Source: Cyanidium caldarium
Taxonomy: Eukaryota; Rhodophyta; Bangiophyceae; Cyanidiales; Cyanidiaceae
Length of the DNA stretch: 64,000 nucleotides
Direction of reading: 5' to 3'
Assembly: GCA_026184775.1 (NCBI GenBank)
Contig: JANCYW010000010.1
Location: 186,001 to 250,000 of the forward strand
The position numbers were made by a program, and so were the translations under genes. The notes below the pieces were generated by a model that saw only the letters and a list, made by a program, of their open reading frames with translations, ran no database searches and was not told the DNA's origin. Positions 44,506 to 52,642 of the stretch are shown here, one piece after another; the stretch's first letter is position 1, and every line of letters starts with the position of its first letter.

Positions 44506-45927
44506 CTACTGGTGATGCTTCCTCAACACGCTCGCACGCTCCACCATCTTTCGCAGCTCGCGCATATCGCCTCGCTCCATTTCCACACTGGCCTCGAGGC
44601 AGCAGCGCTCGCGGAGGGTGCCTGATAGGACGCCTTTGACCGCAACCTCCTCACAACGCCGCTGCAGCGAATAGCGCCGGTCGTAACGCATCGACTGCAT
44701 ATCGCGCACGCGGAAGCGGTGGTAGCGTGCGACGCCCAAATGTCGGGCCACGGCGCCAAAGAACGAGAGCGGCCGCGCGCAGGGCGGGAAGATCTCCACT
44801 GCCATCAGCTCCGCCGGGTGCGCCACCGAGAAGAGGTGCGCCCACTCGGCGCCGTGCATGGCGATCAGCACGCGGGCCGCATGCACGGTGTGGTATTGGC
44901 GACACCACGGCAGGTCACCAAAACGGTCGTGAAAGGTGGCCTCGGGCAGCGAGCGCGCCACTTGCAGCGCGTTGCGCAGCCGCCGACGAGGTGAACTGCG
45001 ACCCAACACCACCACAGTGTGGTTACCCGTTTGGTGTGTCTCGCGCGGGCAGTATTCCTCGTAATAACGCTGCAGCAGTGCCCGAAAGCCGTGAAACTGG
45101 CGAGCGCGCCCGTCGGTTACGCGTTGCATGACCGCCGCCTGGTCCCAGTTGGAGCGCCGCAACTGCTGTTCGCGGGCGCCCAACACCAGATCCGCGTAAC
45201 AGCCGACCGGGCCCGGCTCGGTCACATCACGAATGTCGGACACCAGCGGGCGCAACAAGTCGCGCAGCCGCTGCACCAATGCCTCGCCTCCGCGGGGATA
45301 CTCCAACTGGCCGGTGTGGGCATTTCGCAGCGGCGTGGCATCCAGCAGCAGCCGAATGGGAGTCGACAGGTCGCCGTGCTCTTGTTGCAACTGGGCCACC
45401 GTGGCATACACTGGATAGGCCAAATCGAACGTCCAATGCGCCAGGTTCTTCAGCGCAAAGTGCGTCAAGGGCACATGCACCGTGGTGCGCGACTCACACC
45501 GTGTGAGAGAGTGATGAAGATGGGTTGTCGTCACGAAGCGGACAGCCACAATCGCTGCCCGGAACGAAGATTGCACCTCGTAGGTCTGATTTTCAAAATC
45601 AGCCGGTGCGCACCCGTTGCGCTCTCCCGCTGGACACGCCGGCGCCACCACTTCGGCACTGGTGCGGTCTCCGTCCAGATCAAGTTGCGCCACCGGCACC
45701 CGCAAATATTGCAGTCGCCGCGACCGAGGCCAGGCATCTTCTTCTGGCCCGCGCGGCTCCCAGTCGATCACTTTTCTGACTGCCTTGGAGAGTGGCTGAT
45801 TCCGAGCCCTCTGTCGATTCCACCACGTCCAGGTCAGCAACGTCAATAGGACTACCCATTGAACGCCACATAACCAGCGCCACCCGCCGTTTCCCTTCTT
45901 CCGTCGAAGGCGTCTCGATCTGCCCAT
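44506..45927 (-). CDS. GT61-like (DUF563) type II membrane glycosyltransferase, copy B
   Basis: A 473-residue paralogue of copy A. The ATG at 45927 gives MGRSRRLRRKKGNGGWRWLC, a basic tail followed by the anchor GVQWVVLLTLLTWTWW. Shared with copy A are the block FALKNLAHWTFDLAYPVYAT (copy A: FGLRNFAHATFDLTYPLYST), LVLGAREQQLRRSNW, GRSSPRRRLRNALQ, FGDLPWCRQYHTVH and VLIAMHGAEWAHLFSVAHP with VEIFPP. Copies differ strongly elsewhere, so the duplication is not recent. The active-site acid residues cannot be assigned. Its start is 144 bp from the divergent small membrane-protein gene. Confidence 0.72.
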   Translation of the reverse strand: MGRSRRLRRKKGNGGWRWLCGVQWVVLLTLLTWTWWNRQRARNQPLSKAVRKVIDWEPRGPEEDAWPRSRRLQYLRVPVAQLDLDGDRTSAEVVAPACPAGERNGCAPADFENQTYEVQSSFRAAIVAVRFVTTTHLHHSLTRCESRTTVHVPLTHFALKNLAHWTFDLAYPVYATVAQLQQEHGDLSTPIRLLLDATPLRNAHTGQLEYPRGGEALVQRLRDLLRPLVSDIRDVTEPGPVGCYADLVLGAREQQLRRSNWDQAAVMQRVTDGRARQFHGFRALLQRYYEEYCPRETHQTGNHTVVVLGRSSPRRRLRNALQVARSLPEATFHDRFGDLPWCRQYHTVHAARVLIAMHGAEWAHLFSVAHPAELMAVEIFPPCARPLSFFGAVARHLGVARYHRFRVRDMQSMRYDRRYSLQRRCEEVAVKGVLSGTLRERCCLEASVEMERGDMRELRKMVERASVLRKHHQ

Positions 45928-46071
45928 CAACCTCTCCAAAATGATCCCTCACCGCACTCACCCGCTCCAGCAAGAGTCAAAACCCGAGTGCACCGAATCG
46001 GTTTCGTTGCACAGCGCTGGCAACCACCGCTCGCTTGCCGGCGTTCCGGACGGACCACTTCCTCCGTTGCG

Positions 46072-46425
46072 ATGGAGGCGACAATGGCGGGATCAGGAAG
46101 AGGAGAGCCAAGTCCAATATCCACGCCTCCCGAATCTACCCCTGAATCTGCATTACGCCGCGGCATCCACCGAGTGCACGCCGCCGTGTTGCGGCTGCGG
46201 GAGCACCCCTGGGTACAAGCACTGGTGGTGCGTCCGCGAGAGACGGCGGCGCAGGTGGACGCCCGCGTCTCTGAATGGATAGGGCGTGGAGTGCGCAAGA
46301 CGCGGCGAACGATGGAGCAGTGGCCGGCGCCGGTGGTGGTCGGGTTGGGTGTGGTATCGGGCGCTGCACTGCCCTATCGTCGGTTGCGCGGTCTGTGGCG
46401 AAAGCCTGCTGTGAGGGGAGCATGA
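46072..46425 (+). CDS. Small unrecognised protein with one hydrophobic segment
   Basis: A 117-residue frame from the ATG at 46072 (MEATMAGSGRGEPSPISTPP). After a Ser/Pro-rich start comes an amphipathic part (RRGIHRVHAAVLRLREHPWV) and one C-terminal hydrophobic helix PAPVVVGLGVVSGAALPYRR followed by basic residues. That arrangement is common in small mitochondrial inner-membrane proteins, but no family is recognised. The coding status rests on length, amphipathic pattern and the tidy fit between divergent and convergent neighbours (144 bp and 34 bp). Confidence 0.42.
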   Translation: MEATMAGSGRGEPSPISTPPESTPESALRRGIHRVHAAVLRLREHPWVQALVVRPRETAAQVDARVSEWIGRGVRKTRRTMEQWPAPVVVGLGVVSGAALPYRRLRGLWRKPAVRGA

Positions 46426-46459
46426 ATTTAGCGGGACAATTTATGAAGATGCCCGGCGA

Positions 46460-46909
46460 CTACGGCCCTTTTACCGGCAAGAAGATTCCCTGGGTGGGAG
46501 CGTTACAACGGGCGCAGCGAAGTTCCTCAGTGCCCTCGTCGCTATCCGCGGTGGAACGGGATGCATGCCGCAGCGCACATGTCTCACAAAACCGGTGCCC
46601 GCACAACGTCTCCACCGGCTGCACTGCCGGTGCGACCCCACACAAGAGGCAGATGGTGGCGGGAGACGGGGACAGAGGAGCAGGTGGCGCCGGCGCTTTG
46701 AATCTTTCCTCCGCGGCGGACCAGTCGCTGCCGTGGAAAGCCCGCTCGTGTAAAAACTTGCACGCATCTCCGTACTTGCAGCGACCGGTCTCGACAAACT
46801 CCCTACACAGCCCGGGCTCGTAATCGGTCACCGTGGTGACTCGGACGCTTGACTGGGAGGGCGACGACTTTCCTGGTTGTGGTTCCCGGGCGCTCCTCCG
46901 TTTCGCCAT
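46460..46909 (-). CDS. Cwc24/RNF113-like splicing factor (CCCH zinc finger plus RING)
   Basis: A 149-residue protein of the activated spliceosome. The ATG at 46909 opens MAKRRSAREPQPGKSSPSQS. The CCCH finger has the exact C-x8-C-x5-C-x3-H spacing in CREFVETGRCKYGDACKFLH, followed by ERAFHGSDW, as in Cwc24 and RNF113A. The RING follows with CLLCG, CGHRFCETCALRH and RCARCNAPTQGIFLPVKG; the final GIF.P.K is diagnostic of this family. It is much shorter than animal RNF113A because the N-terminal region is reduced. Together with SmD3 it shows a retained spliceosome. Confidence 0.92.
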   Translation of the reverse strand: MAKRRSAREPQPGKSSPSQSSVRVTTVTDYEPGLCREFVETGRCKYGDACKFLHERAFHGSDWSAAEERFKAPAPPAPLSPSPATICLLCGVAPAVQPVETLCGHRFCETCALRHASRSTADSDEGTEELRCARCNAPTQGIFLPVKGP

Positions 46910-47000
46910 GGCGGTTCCGTTTATCCCAGACCACCTGTAGCTCGCTGGAGAGTCGTCTCTCCTTTCATCCAGACTGTTCACCGATCACCCACCAAAACCA

Positions 47001-47189
47001 CTACGGTCGGATGGCCTCGCGGCGCATCCGCTCACGCACTCGATCCTCGTGCTCCACGTGAATCAGCACGGGCAGCGTCAAGCCGACGATGCCCACCGCG
47101 CAACTCAGAGTCACTGCCGGGTCACGCGCCCAGCACCGCCGGAACCACAGGGAGAATCGCGCCCAAGCCTGCCAATCCGACAGAGGCAT
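47001..47189 (-). CDS. Small one-TM protein resembling complex I subunit B9 (NDUFA3/NUO9.5)
   Basis: A 62-residue frame from the ATG at 47189: MPLSDWQAWARFSLWFRRCW, then ARDPAVTLSCAVGIVGLTLP, a hydrophobic segment, and a charged Arg/Glu tail. The order (aromatic-basic N-terminus, a polar residue pair before the helix, glycine-rich helix ending in Leu-Pro, basic tail) fits fungal NUO9.5 and animal NDUFA3 accessory subunits of mitochondrial complex I. The protein is too short for a confident assignment. It lies 91 bp upstream of the Cwc24-like gene on the same strand. Confidence 0.5.
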   Translation of the reverse strand: MPLSDWQAWARFSLWFRRCWARDPAVTLSCAVGIVGLTLPVLIHVEHEDRVRERMRREAIRP

Positions 47190-47454
47190 ATCCCAGACGA
47201 GGTGAGAGGATGAGATTTGGATGGGTGCCGTTTGGAAAGTGACCGAGACGTTATCAGAAAAGTGGCCCTTGCACGAACTCTCCCTCGGCGTTTCGATGCG
47301 GCATGTCCAACTTTTCGGCGATCGGCGGGCGGTCATGCTGAGCTCGCGCTCGCGGCGGGCGCGACCTCCTGAACCGCGCTTGCGTACACCGCTTGCCGTA
47401 TACTTTCCACTCGCTCGCACTCTTCTTCAGTAGACTCCCTCACTCTCGAGAATC

Positions 47455-47940
47455 ATGTTCCCGGCAAACGTGGCTATTACGAACCTGGCGGGGGGTATTA
47501 CGGTGCAGACGGGGTGTGCGGTGGCGATGGGTGTTGTGGCGCTGGCGGGGGACGCGCAGCTACGGGCGCACGAGGGCACCGTGCTGCTCATGAAGATGCC
47601 GTCGCTCCCCAAGATGCCGTCGCTCCCCAAGCTACCTTCGCTTCCGTCGCTACCGTCGCTGCCGTCCTTGCTGCCGAAGCGGGGCGGTGGGGCGGCCAAG
47701 GGCGCGGCACCGGCCGCGGCTCCGCGGGCGACGGCGCGGCCAACGGCAGCACCGGGCGGGACGGTGCGGGTGCGTCCGGCGTCGAGTTACGACCAGTTGC
47801 CGTCGGGCCCGACTGTGGAGTTGCCGGGCACGGTGCGCGTTCAGGATCAGGGCCCGGGATGGAAGGCGTTCCCGGGTCGTCGGCTGCCAGGCGCGAACAT
47901 GGAGGCGTTCAAGCAGATGGCCCGTCAGATGCGTATGTGA
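47455..47940 (+). CDS. Unrecognised protein with Pro-Ser-Leu repeats
   Basis: A 161-residue frame from the ATG at 47455 (MFPANVAITNLAGGITVQTG). Residues 1-30 are hydrophobic and could be a signal anchor. Residues 46-75 consist of tandem PSLPK/MPSLPKLPSLP-type units. An Ala/Pro/Arg-rich linker follows, then a conserved-looking end (PGWKAFPGRRLPG, EAFKQMARQMRM). I do not recognise the family. The repeat could be a flexible linker or a binding tail. Confidence 0.5.
   Translation: MFPANVAITNLAGGITVQTGCAVAMGVVALAGDAQLRAHEGTVLLMKMPSLPKMPSLPKLPSLPSLPSLPSLLPKRGGGAAKGAAPAAAPRATARPTAAPGGTVRVRPASSYDQLPSGPTVELPGTVRVQDQGPGWKAFPGRRLPGANMEAFKQMARQMRM
47599..47675 (+). repeat. Intragenic tandem repeat encoding Pro-Ser-Leu units
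   Basis: Two copies of ccgtcgctccccaagatg-like 18-bp units pass into shorter 9-bp ccgtcgcta/g units (about nine units in total). All units are multiples of three, so copy-number change keeps the reading frame. Confidence 0.75.
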
Positions 47941-48278
47941 GGCAGGGGGAAGCGGATATGGGAAGGGGCGAGAATGGGTGGCTCGGCGCGTGGCCGGCGA
48001 GGGAGGCGGCATGTGGGAGAGGCAAGCGTCTAGTAGGGCGGGGAGGCAGTGTGCGGATAAGGGCGTGCAGAGTGTCGTGATGTGGAAGTTATAAAGGCTG
48101 GCCATGCAGGGGACGTGTTCAGACTCTGCTATTGTATTGTCCTCGCCGGGGGAATGCGCGGTGCTGGTTGTTGCGACGACTATCTTCGTCGGCTCTCAAG
48201 TTTGTACCCGGGTGTTCACTTGTGCTCGTCGCAACGCGTTGTTGCGCAGCGGAAGAAGTGAGGCCCGCGTCGCTGGAA
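47941..48278. other. Gap before the YGGT gene
   Basis: About 338 bp. The YGGT frame is open backward to a TTG at 48132, so a longer N-terminus from a non-ATG start is conceivable but not assumed. No repeat or RNA gene was seen. Confidence 0.4.
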
Positions 48279-48866
48279 ATGCCTTACGCGAGCACCAATG
48301 CTGCGTGGCCGCATATTGCATCCGGATGGAGCCTCTCCCCTCAGCGACTAGCCTGGGTCGCGGCAGCAGCGGCCACTCCCGTGACTCGCGCCACCCTCTC
48401 ACAGCGCCACCAGTGCAGTGGGCCTAAACGCCCGCCCTCACTCCGACAGCCGGTGGTGCGCGCTCGGGGAGCATCTCTTCGGCAGTCCGCAGCCATCACC
48501 GCATTCACCGCCCTCCCGATCTTCACCGGGAGCACACCGGCGTGGGCACTGACCGCCGTGACCACGCAAGCTGATCTTTGGCGCGCACTGGAATCCATCC
48601 TGTCACCGCTGCTGGCCGTTTACATTTTCCTCTTTCTGGTGCGCATTATTCTGACGTGGTTTCCCCAGATGGACGTGCGTCGCATGCCCTGGAATGTGAG
48701 CGTGCTCGCCACCGAGTGGGTGCTCAAGCCGACGCGGCGGCTGCTGCCGCCCGAAGGCGGCGTGGACTTGTCGCCCATCGTGTGGCTGGCGCTCATCAGT
48801 CTCGCTCGCGAGCTGCTGGTCGGGTCACAGGGTATCATTCGGTTGCTCATCATACAGAATAGTTAG
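48279..48866 (+). CDS. YGGT/YlmG-family membrane protein, probably plastid
   Basis: A 195-residue protein from the ATG at 48279 (MPYASTNAAWPHIASGWSLS). About 95 residues of Ser/Arg-rich leader precede the YGGT domain: LLAVYIFLFLVRIILTWFPQ, then VSVLATEWVLKPTRRLLPP and SPIVWLALISLARELL, the standard two-helix pattern with the RxxLPPxGGxDxSPI loop. Cyanobacterial and plastid members (YlmG, Ycf19, CCB3) act in cytochrome b6 haem attachment or nucleoid organisation; which role applies here is unclear. The leader and family make plastid location likely. Confidence 0.85.
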   Translation: MPYASTNAAWPHIASGWSLSPQRLAWVAAAAATPVTRATLSQRHQCSGPKRPPSLRQPVVRARGASLRQSAAITAFTALPIFTGSTPAWALTAVTTQADLWRALESILSPLLAVYIFLFLVRIILTWFPQMDVRRMPWNVSVLATEWVLKPTRRLLPPEGGVDLSPIVWLALISLARELLVGSQGIIRLLIIQNS

Positions 48867-49514
48867 GGAGGTGGGGGCAGTGTCTAGAAGACGAGGGTGC
48901 GTGCTCTGGATGAGAGGGTGTCGGCCGGCACGCGTCATAAGCGGCGCCATTCAGGTCGCGGCTGCGTTGGCGCGCTGTAGTCGGTTGCTCGAATGAATAC
49001 CTCGCCTTTGCAACACCATCCCTCCTGTTGTCAGTGCCTCGCCGATACCTGCTCTCACGGCACCGCCGACGTCGCTTCGCTTGTGCGCGACACACCTCCT
49101 GTCTTTATCGTCCCCTCCTGGTCGGCTTCATTCTGTGCAGTTCCGCGGGACCCTCGGTTGGAGGAGAACTTTCCGTTGCGTTTGTTCGCTTCTTTGTCTC
49201 CCTTACATCGTCCCTTCGCTGGCGTCGAAATCCCTTACGATCGCTGCAGTCAACGGCTCGCAATCGGCGCTTGCGAGCCGTTGACTGCAGCGCGATCGAC
49301 TCTGGATCGCGGTCGTGTTGCTGATCCGACGCGAGCGGTAGTGTTCGCACCGGGGCACGGCGCGGTGCTTGCGGTTGTGTGCGTTGTCGGTCGTGCGTGT
49401 GTGCGTTGACGCTGGGCGCGCTCTTGGGTGCAGGCGGACGCGTAAAGTTACGCACTGGTGTGGAGTGAGTGTCTGGGGTACAGTGCGCGAGCGTGGGCGT
49501 GAAGAAATCAAGTC
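48867..49514. other. Long intergenic region upstream of the H+-ATPase gene
   Basis: About 650 bp, the longest plus-strand promoter interval in the window. It carries the perfect inverted repeat at 49242-49292 about 220 bp before the ATPase start. There is also a pyrimidine-rich patch around 49080-49210. No tRNA or coding frame is recognised. Confidence 0.5.
49242..49292. repeat. Perfect 22-bp inverted repeat with 7-nt loop
   Basis: Left arm 49242-49263 (cgctgcagtcaacggctcgc aa) and right arm 49271-49292 are exact reverse complements, separated by tcggcgc. Four more pairs (cgat with atcg at 49238-49241 and 49295-49298) can form beyond a 2-nt bulge. It would form a very stable hairpin in RNA or a cruciform in DNA, and lies 222 bp before the H+-ATPase start codon. 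It could be a leader hairpin, a binding site for a dimeric factor, or a small palindromic mobile relic. Confidence 0.95.
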
Positions 49515-52416
49515 ATGCCGGACGAGGAGGCGCCTGCGGGCGGCCCCCCCGAGGCGCCCAACGACGGTCCCGACGAGACGCCGTCGTCGGAGGCGTCGGG
49601 AAATGATGCCGCGGCCAACGGGGCCACGGGCGACCGGCCGCTGCCCGAGGGGCTTGACAAGCGGTCGCTCTCGATGGGGATGCTGGAGTCGGTGAACTTG
49701 GAGAAGGACGACTTGGACTACGTGATGGCGTGTTTGAAGTCGTCGATGGACGGACTGAAGCCGGAAGTGGCGCAACACCGCCTGGCCAAGTTTGGGCCGA
49801 ACGCCTTGCCGGAGAAGAAGGTGAACCCTTTCATCGAGTTTTTGATGTTCATGTGGAACCCGCTGAGCTGGGTGATGGAAATGGCCGCGGTGGTGGCCAT
49901 CTTGTTGACCCTTCCCGATGGCTTGAAGCCCGACTGGGAGGACTTTGTGGGCATCTTGCTGTTGCTGTTGATCAATGCCACCATCGGCTTCATCGAGGAG
50001 AGGAATGCGGGCAACGCGGTGAAGGCGCTGATGGATGCGCTGGCGCTGAAAGCGCAGGTGAAACGTGGCGGCGAGTGGACCGAGATCGACGCCAAAGAAC
50101 TGGTCATCGGAGACGTGGTGGCGCTGAAGCTGGGCGATATCGTACCGGCCGATGCGCGTATCATCAAGGGCAAGGATGTCAAGATAGACCAGGCGTCGTT
50201 GACGGGCGAGTCGCTTCCGGTGAGCAAGGAGATGGGCGACATGGTCTTCTCCAGCTCGGTGGTGAAGCAGGGCGAATTCCATGCCATGGTGGTGGCCACC
50301 GGCGTGCACACCTTCATTGGCAAGTCGGCGGACATGGTGAACCAGACGGAGTCGACCTCGCACCTGCAGGCGATTGTGTCCGCCATCGGTCTGTACTGCA
50401 TCGCGTGGATCTTCACGTTTATTTTCTTCCAGATCATCATCTGTTTCCCGGTGCAGCGCTACAACTACCACCACGAAATCGACAACATCCTGGTGCTGTT
50501 GATCGGTGGTGTGCCCATCGCCATGCCGGTGGTGTTGTCGGTGACGCTGGCTATCGGCGCGCACGAGCTGGCCGAGAAGAAGGCTATCGTGACGCGCATG
50601 ACTGCCATCGAGGAGCTGGCCGGTATGAGCATTCTGTGCTCGGACAAGACCGGCACGCTGACGCTGAACAAGCTGACCATCGACAAGGAGAGCTTTGCGA
50701 CGCTGGCGCAGTACTCGGTGGACGAGTGCATGCTGCAGGCGGGCAGGGCATCGCGCACCGAACACCAGGATGCCATCGACTTTGCCGTGGTGAACTCGTT
50801 GCCCGATCCGAACATGGCACGCGAAGGCATCGAGGAGCTGGATTTCCACCCGTTCAACCCGGTGGACAAGCGCACCGAGATCGTGTACCGTGATCCGTCG
50901 GACGGCAAGGTGTACCGCTGCACCAAGGGCGCGCCGCAGGTGATTCTCGGGATGGCACACAACAAGAGCGAGATCGAAAAAGACGTCATGGACCAGATCG
51001 AGTCGATGGCCAAGCGCGGCTTCCGCGCGCTGGGCATTGCCCTCGCGGAGGTGCCGTCGGGCGATCCGGAGGGCCCACCCGGCCCGTGGACCATGACCGG
51101 CCTGATGCCGATTTTCGACCCGCCGCGCCACGACACCAAGGAGACCATCGAGAAGGCCATTCACATGGGCGTGCAGGTGAAGATGGTCACCGGTGACCAG
51201 CTGGCGATCGCCAAGGAGACCGCGCGGCGTCTCGGCTTGGGCACCAACATCTTCACCTCCGACGTGCTGAACCTGAGCGATGGTCGCGCCTCTATCGAGT
51301 ACGGCGGCAGCGTCGGCGAGCTGGTGGAGAACGCCGACGGCTTTGCGGGTGTGTTCCCCGAGCACAAGTACCGCATTGTGGAGGTGCTGCAGAAGCGCGG
51401 TCACTTGGTGGGCATGACCGGCGATGGTGTGAACGATGCGCCGGCGCTGAAGAAGGCGCAGGTGGGCATCGCGGTAGCTGACGCTACCGATGCCGCCCGT
51501 GGCGCCTCCGATCTGGTGCTGACTGAGCCCGGCCTCAGCGTGATCATTCACGCCATGCTCACCAGCCGCCAGATCTTTCAGCGCATGAAGAACTACTCGA
51601 TGTACGCCTGCTCGGTGACGGTGCGTATTGTGGTGACGTTCTCGATCTTGACGTGGGCGTGGAAGTTCAACATGCCGCCGTTCATGATCCTGATCCTGGC
51701 CTACCTCAACGACGGCACCATCATGAGCATCAGCAAGGACCGCGTCAAGCCGAGTCCGCACCCGGACAAGTGGAATCTGCGCGACGTGTTCATCACCGCC
51801 TCGTCACTGGGCATATGGCTGACGGTGAGCACCGTCATCTTCTTCGTGACGCTGGTGGAGACCAACTTCTGGAACGACGCCTTCCGCCTCAACACCATCT
51901 GGCGCATCACCCACAACAACAACGAGTTCATCCTGCATTCGATCATCTACTTGCAGGTGAGCATCATCGGGCAGGCGCTGATCTTCGTAACCCGCTCGTA
52001 TTGGTTCTTCTTCATGGACCGGCCGGGCGTTCTGCTGATGTGCGCGTTCGTCGTCGCGCAGCTGGTGGCCACGTTCATCTCGGTGTACGCCAACTGGGGC
52101 TTCACACAGATCGAGGGTACCGGCTGGGGCTGGGCGGCGGCCGTGTGGGTATGGAACATCGCATGGTTCCCGATGTGCGACTATCATCAAGATTGTGGTG
52201 CGGTCGATCATTCTGAAGGACAAGACGGTGCTGTACAAGATACGGAACCTGTTTGCGTCGCGCCGCATGTTCCACTACGATGCGCACACGCACGGCCGCG
52301 AAAGCAACGCCGGGCCGACGACGAGTCTGGAGGCGGCCCGACAGCGCGCCTCCGTGCACCGATCCATGGAGGAATATCGTGCGTCGTTGCAACAGAACGT
52401 GCGCAACTTCGACTGA
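49515..52416 (+). CDS. Plasma-membrane H+-ATPase (P-type, IIIA), frame change near 3' end
   Basis: A proton-exporting pump of about 967 residues by length. The ATG at 49515 gives MPDEEAPAGGPPEAPNDGPD. The phosphorylation site is CSDKTGTLTLNKLTID; also present are LTGESLP, KGAPQVIL, MVTGDQ and MTGDGVNDAPALKKA, the standard P-type signatures in IIIA form. The first frame is good through about 52178 (WNIAWFPMC). From 52180 the sensible sequence, TIIKIVVRSIILKDKTVLYK and the tail ending QQNVRNFD at 52416, is in the +1 frame. Reading on in the first frame gives junk to 52553. A single-base error, a strain mutation, or a genuine shift is possible; no GT-AG intron is visible. An intact pump would hold cytosolic pH in acid. 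Confidence 0.94.
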
Positions 52417-52642
52417 GGAGACGGTCGCAGATGGCGAAGCGTGAGCGGTGGACGAAGATGGGAGAAGACGAACGGATGTGTACGGCGGCAGTGAGGATGG
52501 CGGTGGTACGAGTAAGCATGACCGAGAAGACAATCGGGAGCGGAACGCTATGAGGACGTAGTGGTAAAAGATGGAAAGAGCATTTTCGGTATACGTCGCC
52601 GCTGCGACAACGCCGACACGGGCGCTTCTAAGAAAATGCGGC

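Noticed and set aside
49203-51761. An 852-codon open frame on the minus strand
   Set aside because: It lies fully antisense to the H+-ATPase and translates to His/Arg/Leu-rich repetitive sequence with no motifs; long antisense frames are a by-product of GC-rich third positions.
52197-52416. A separate 73-codon gene at the end of the H+-ATPase
   Set aside because: Its translation continues the ATPase C-terminus directly, so it is the tail of the same gene in the shifted frame.
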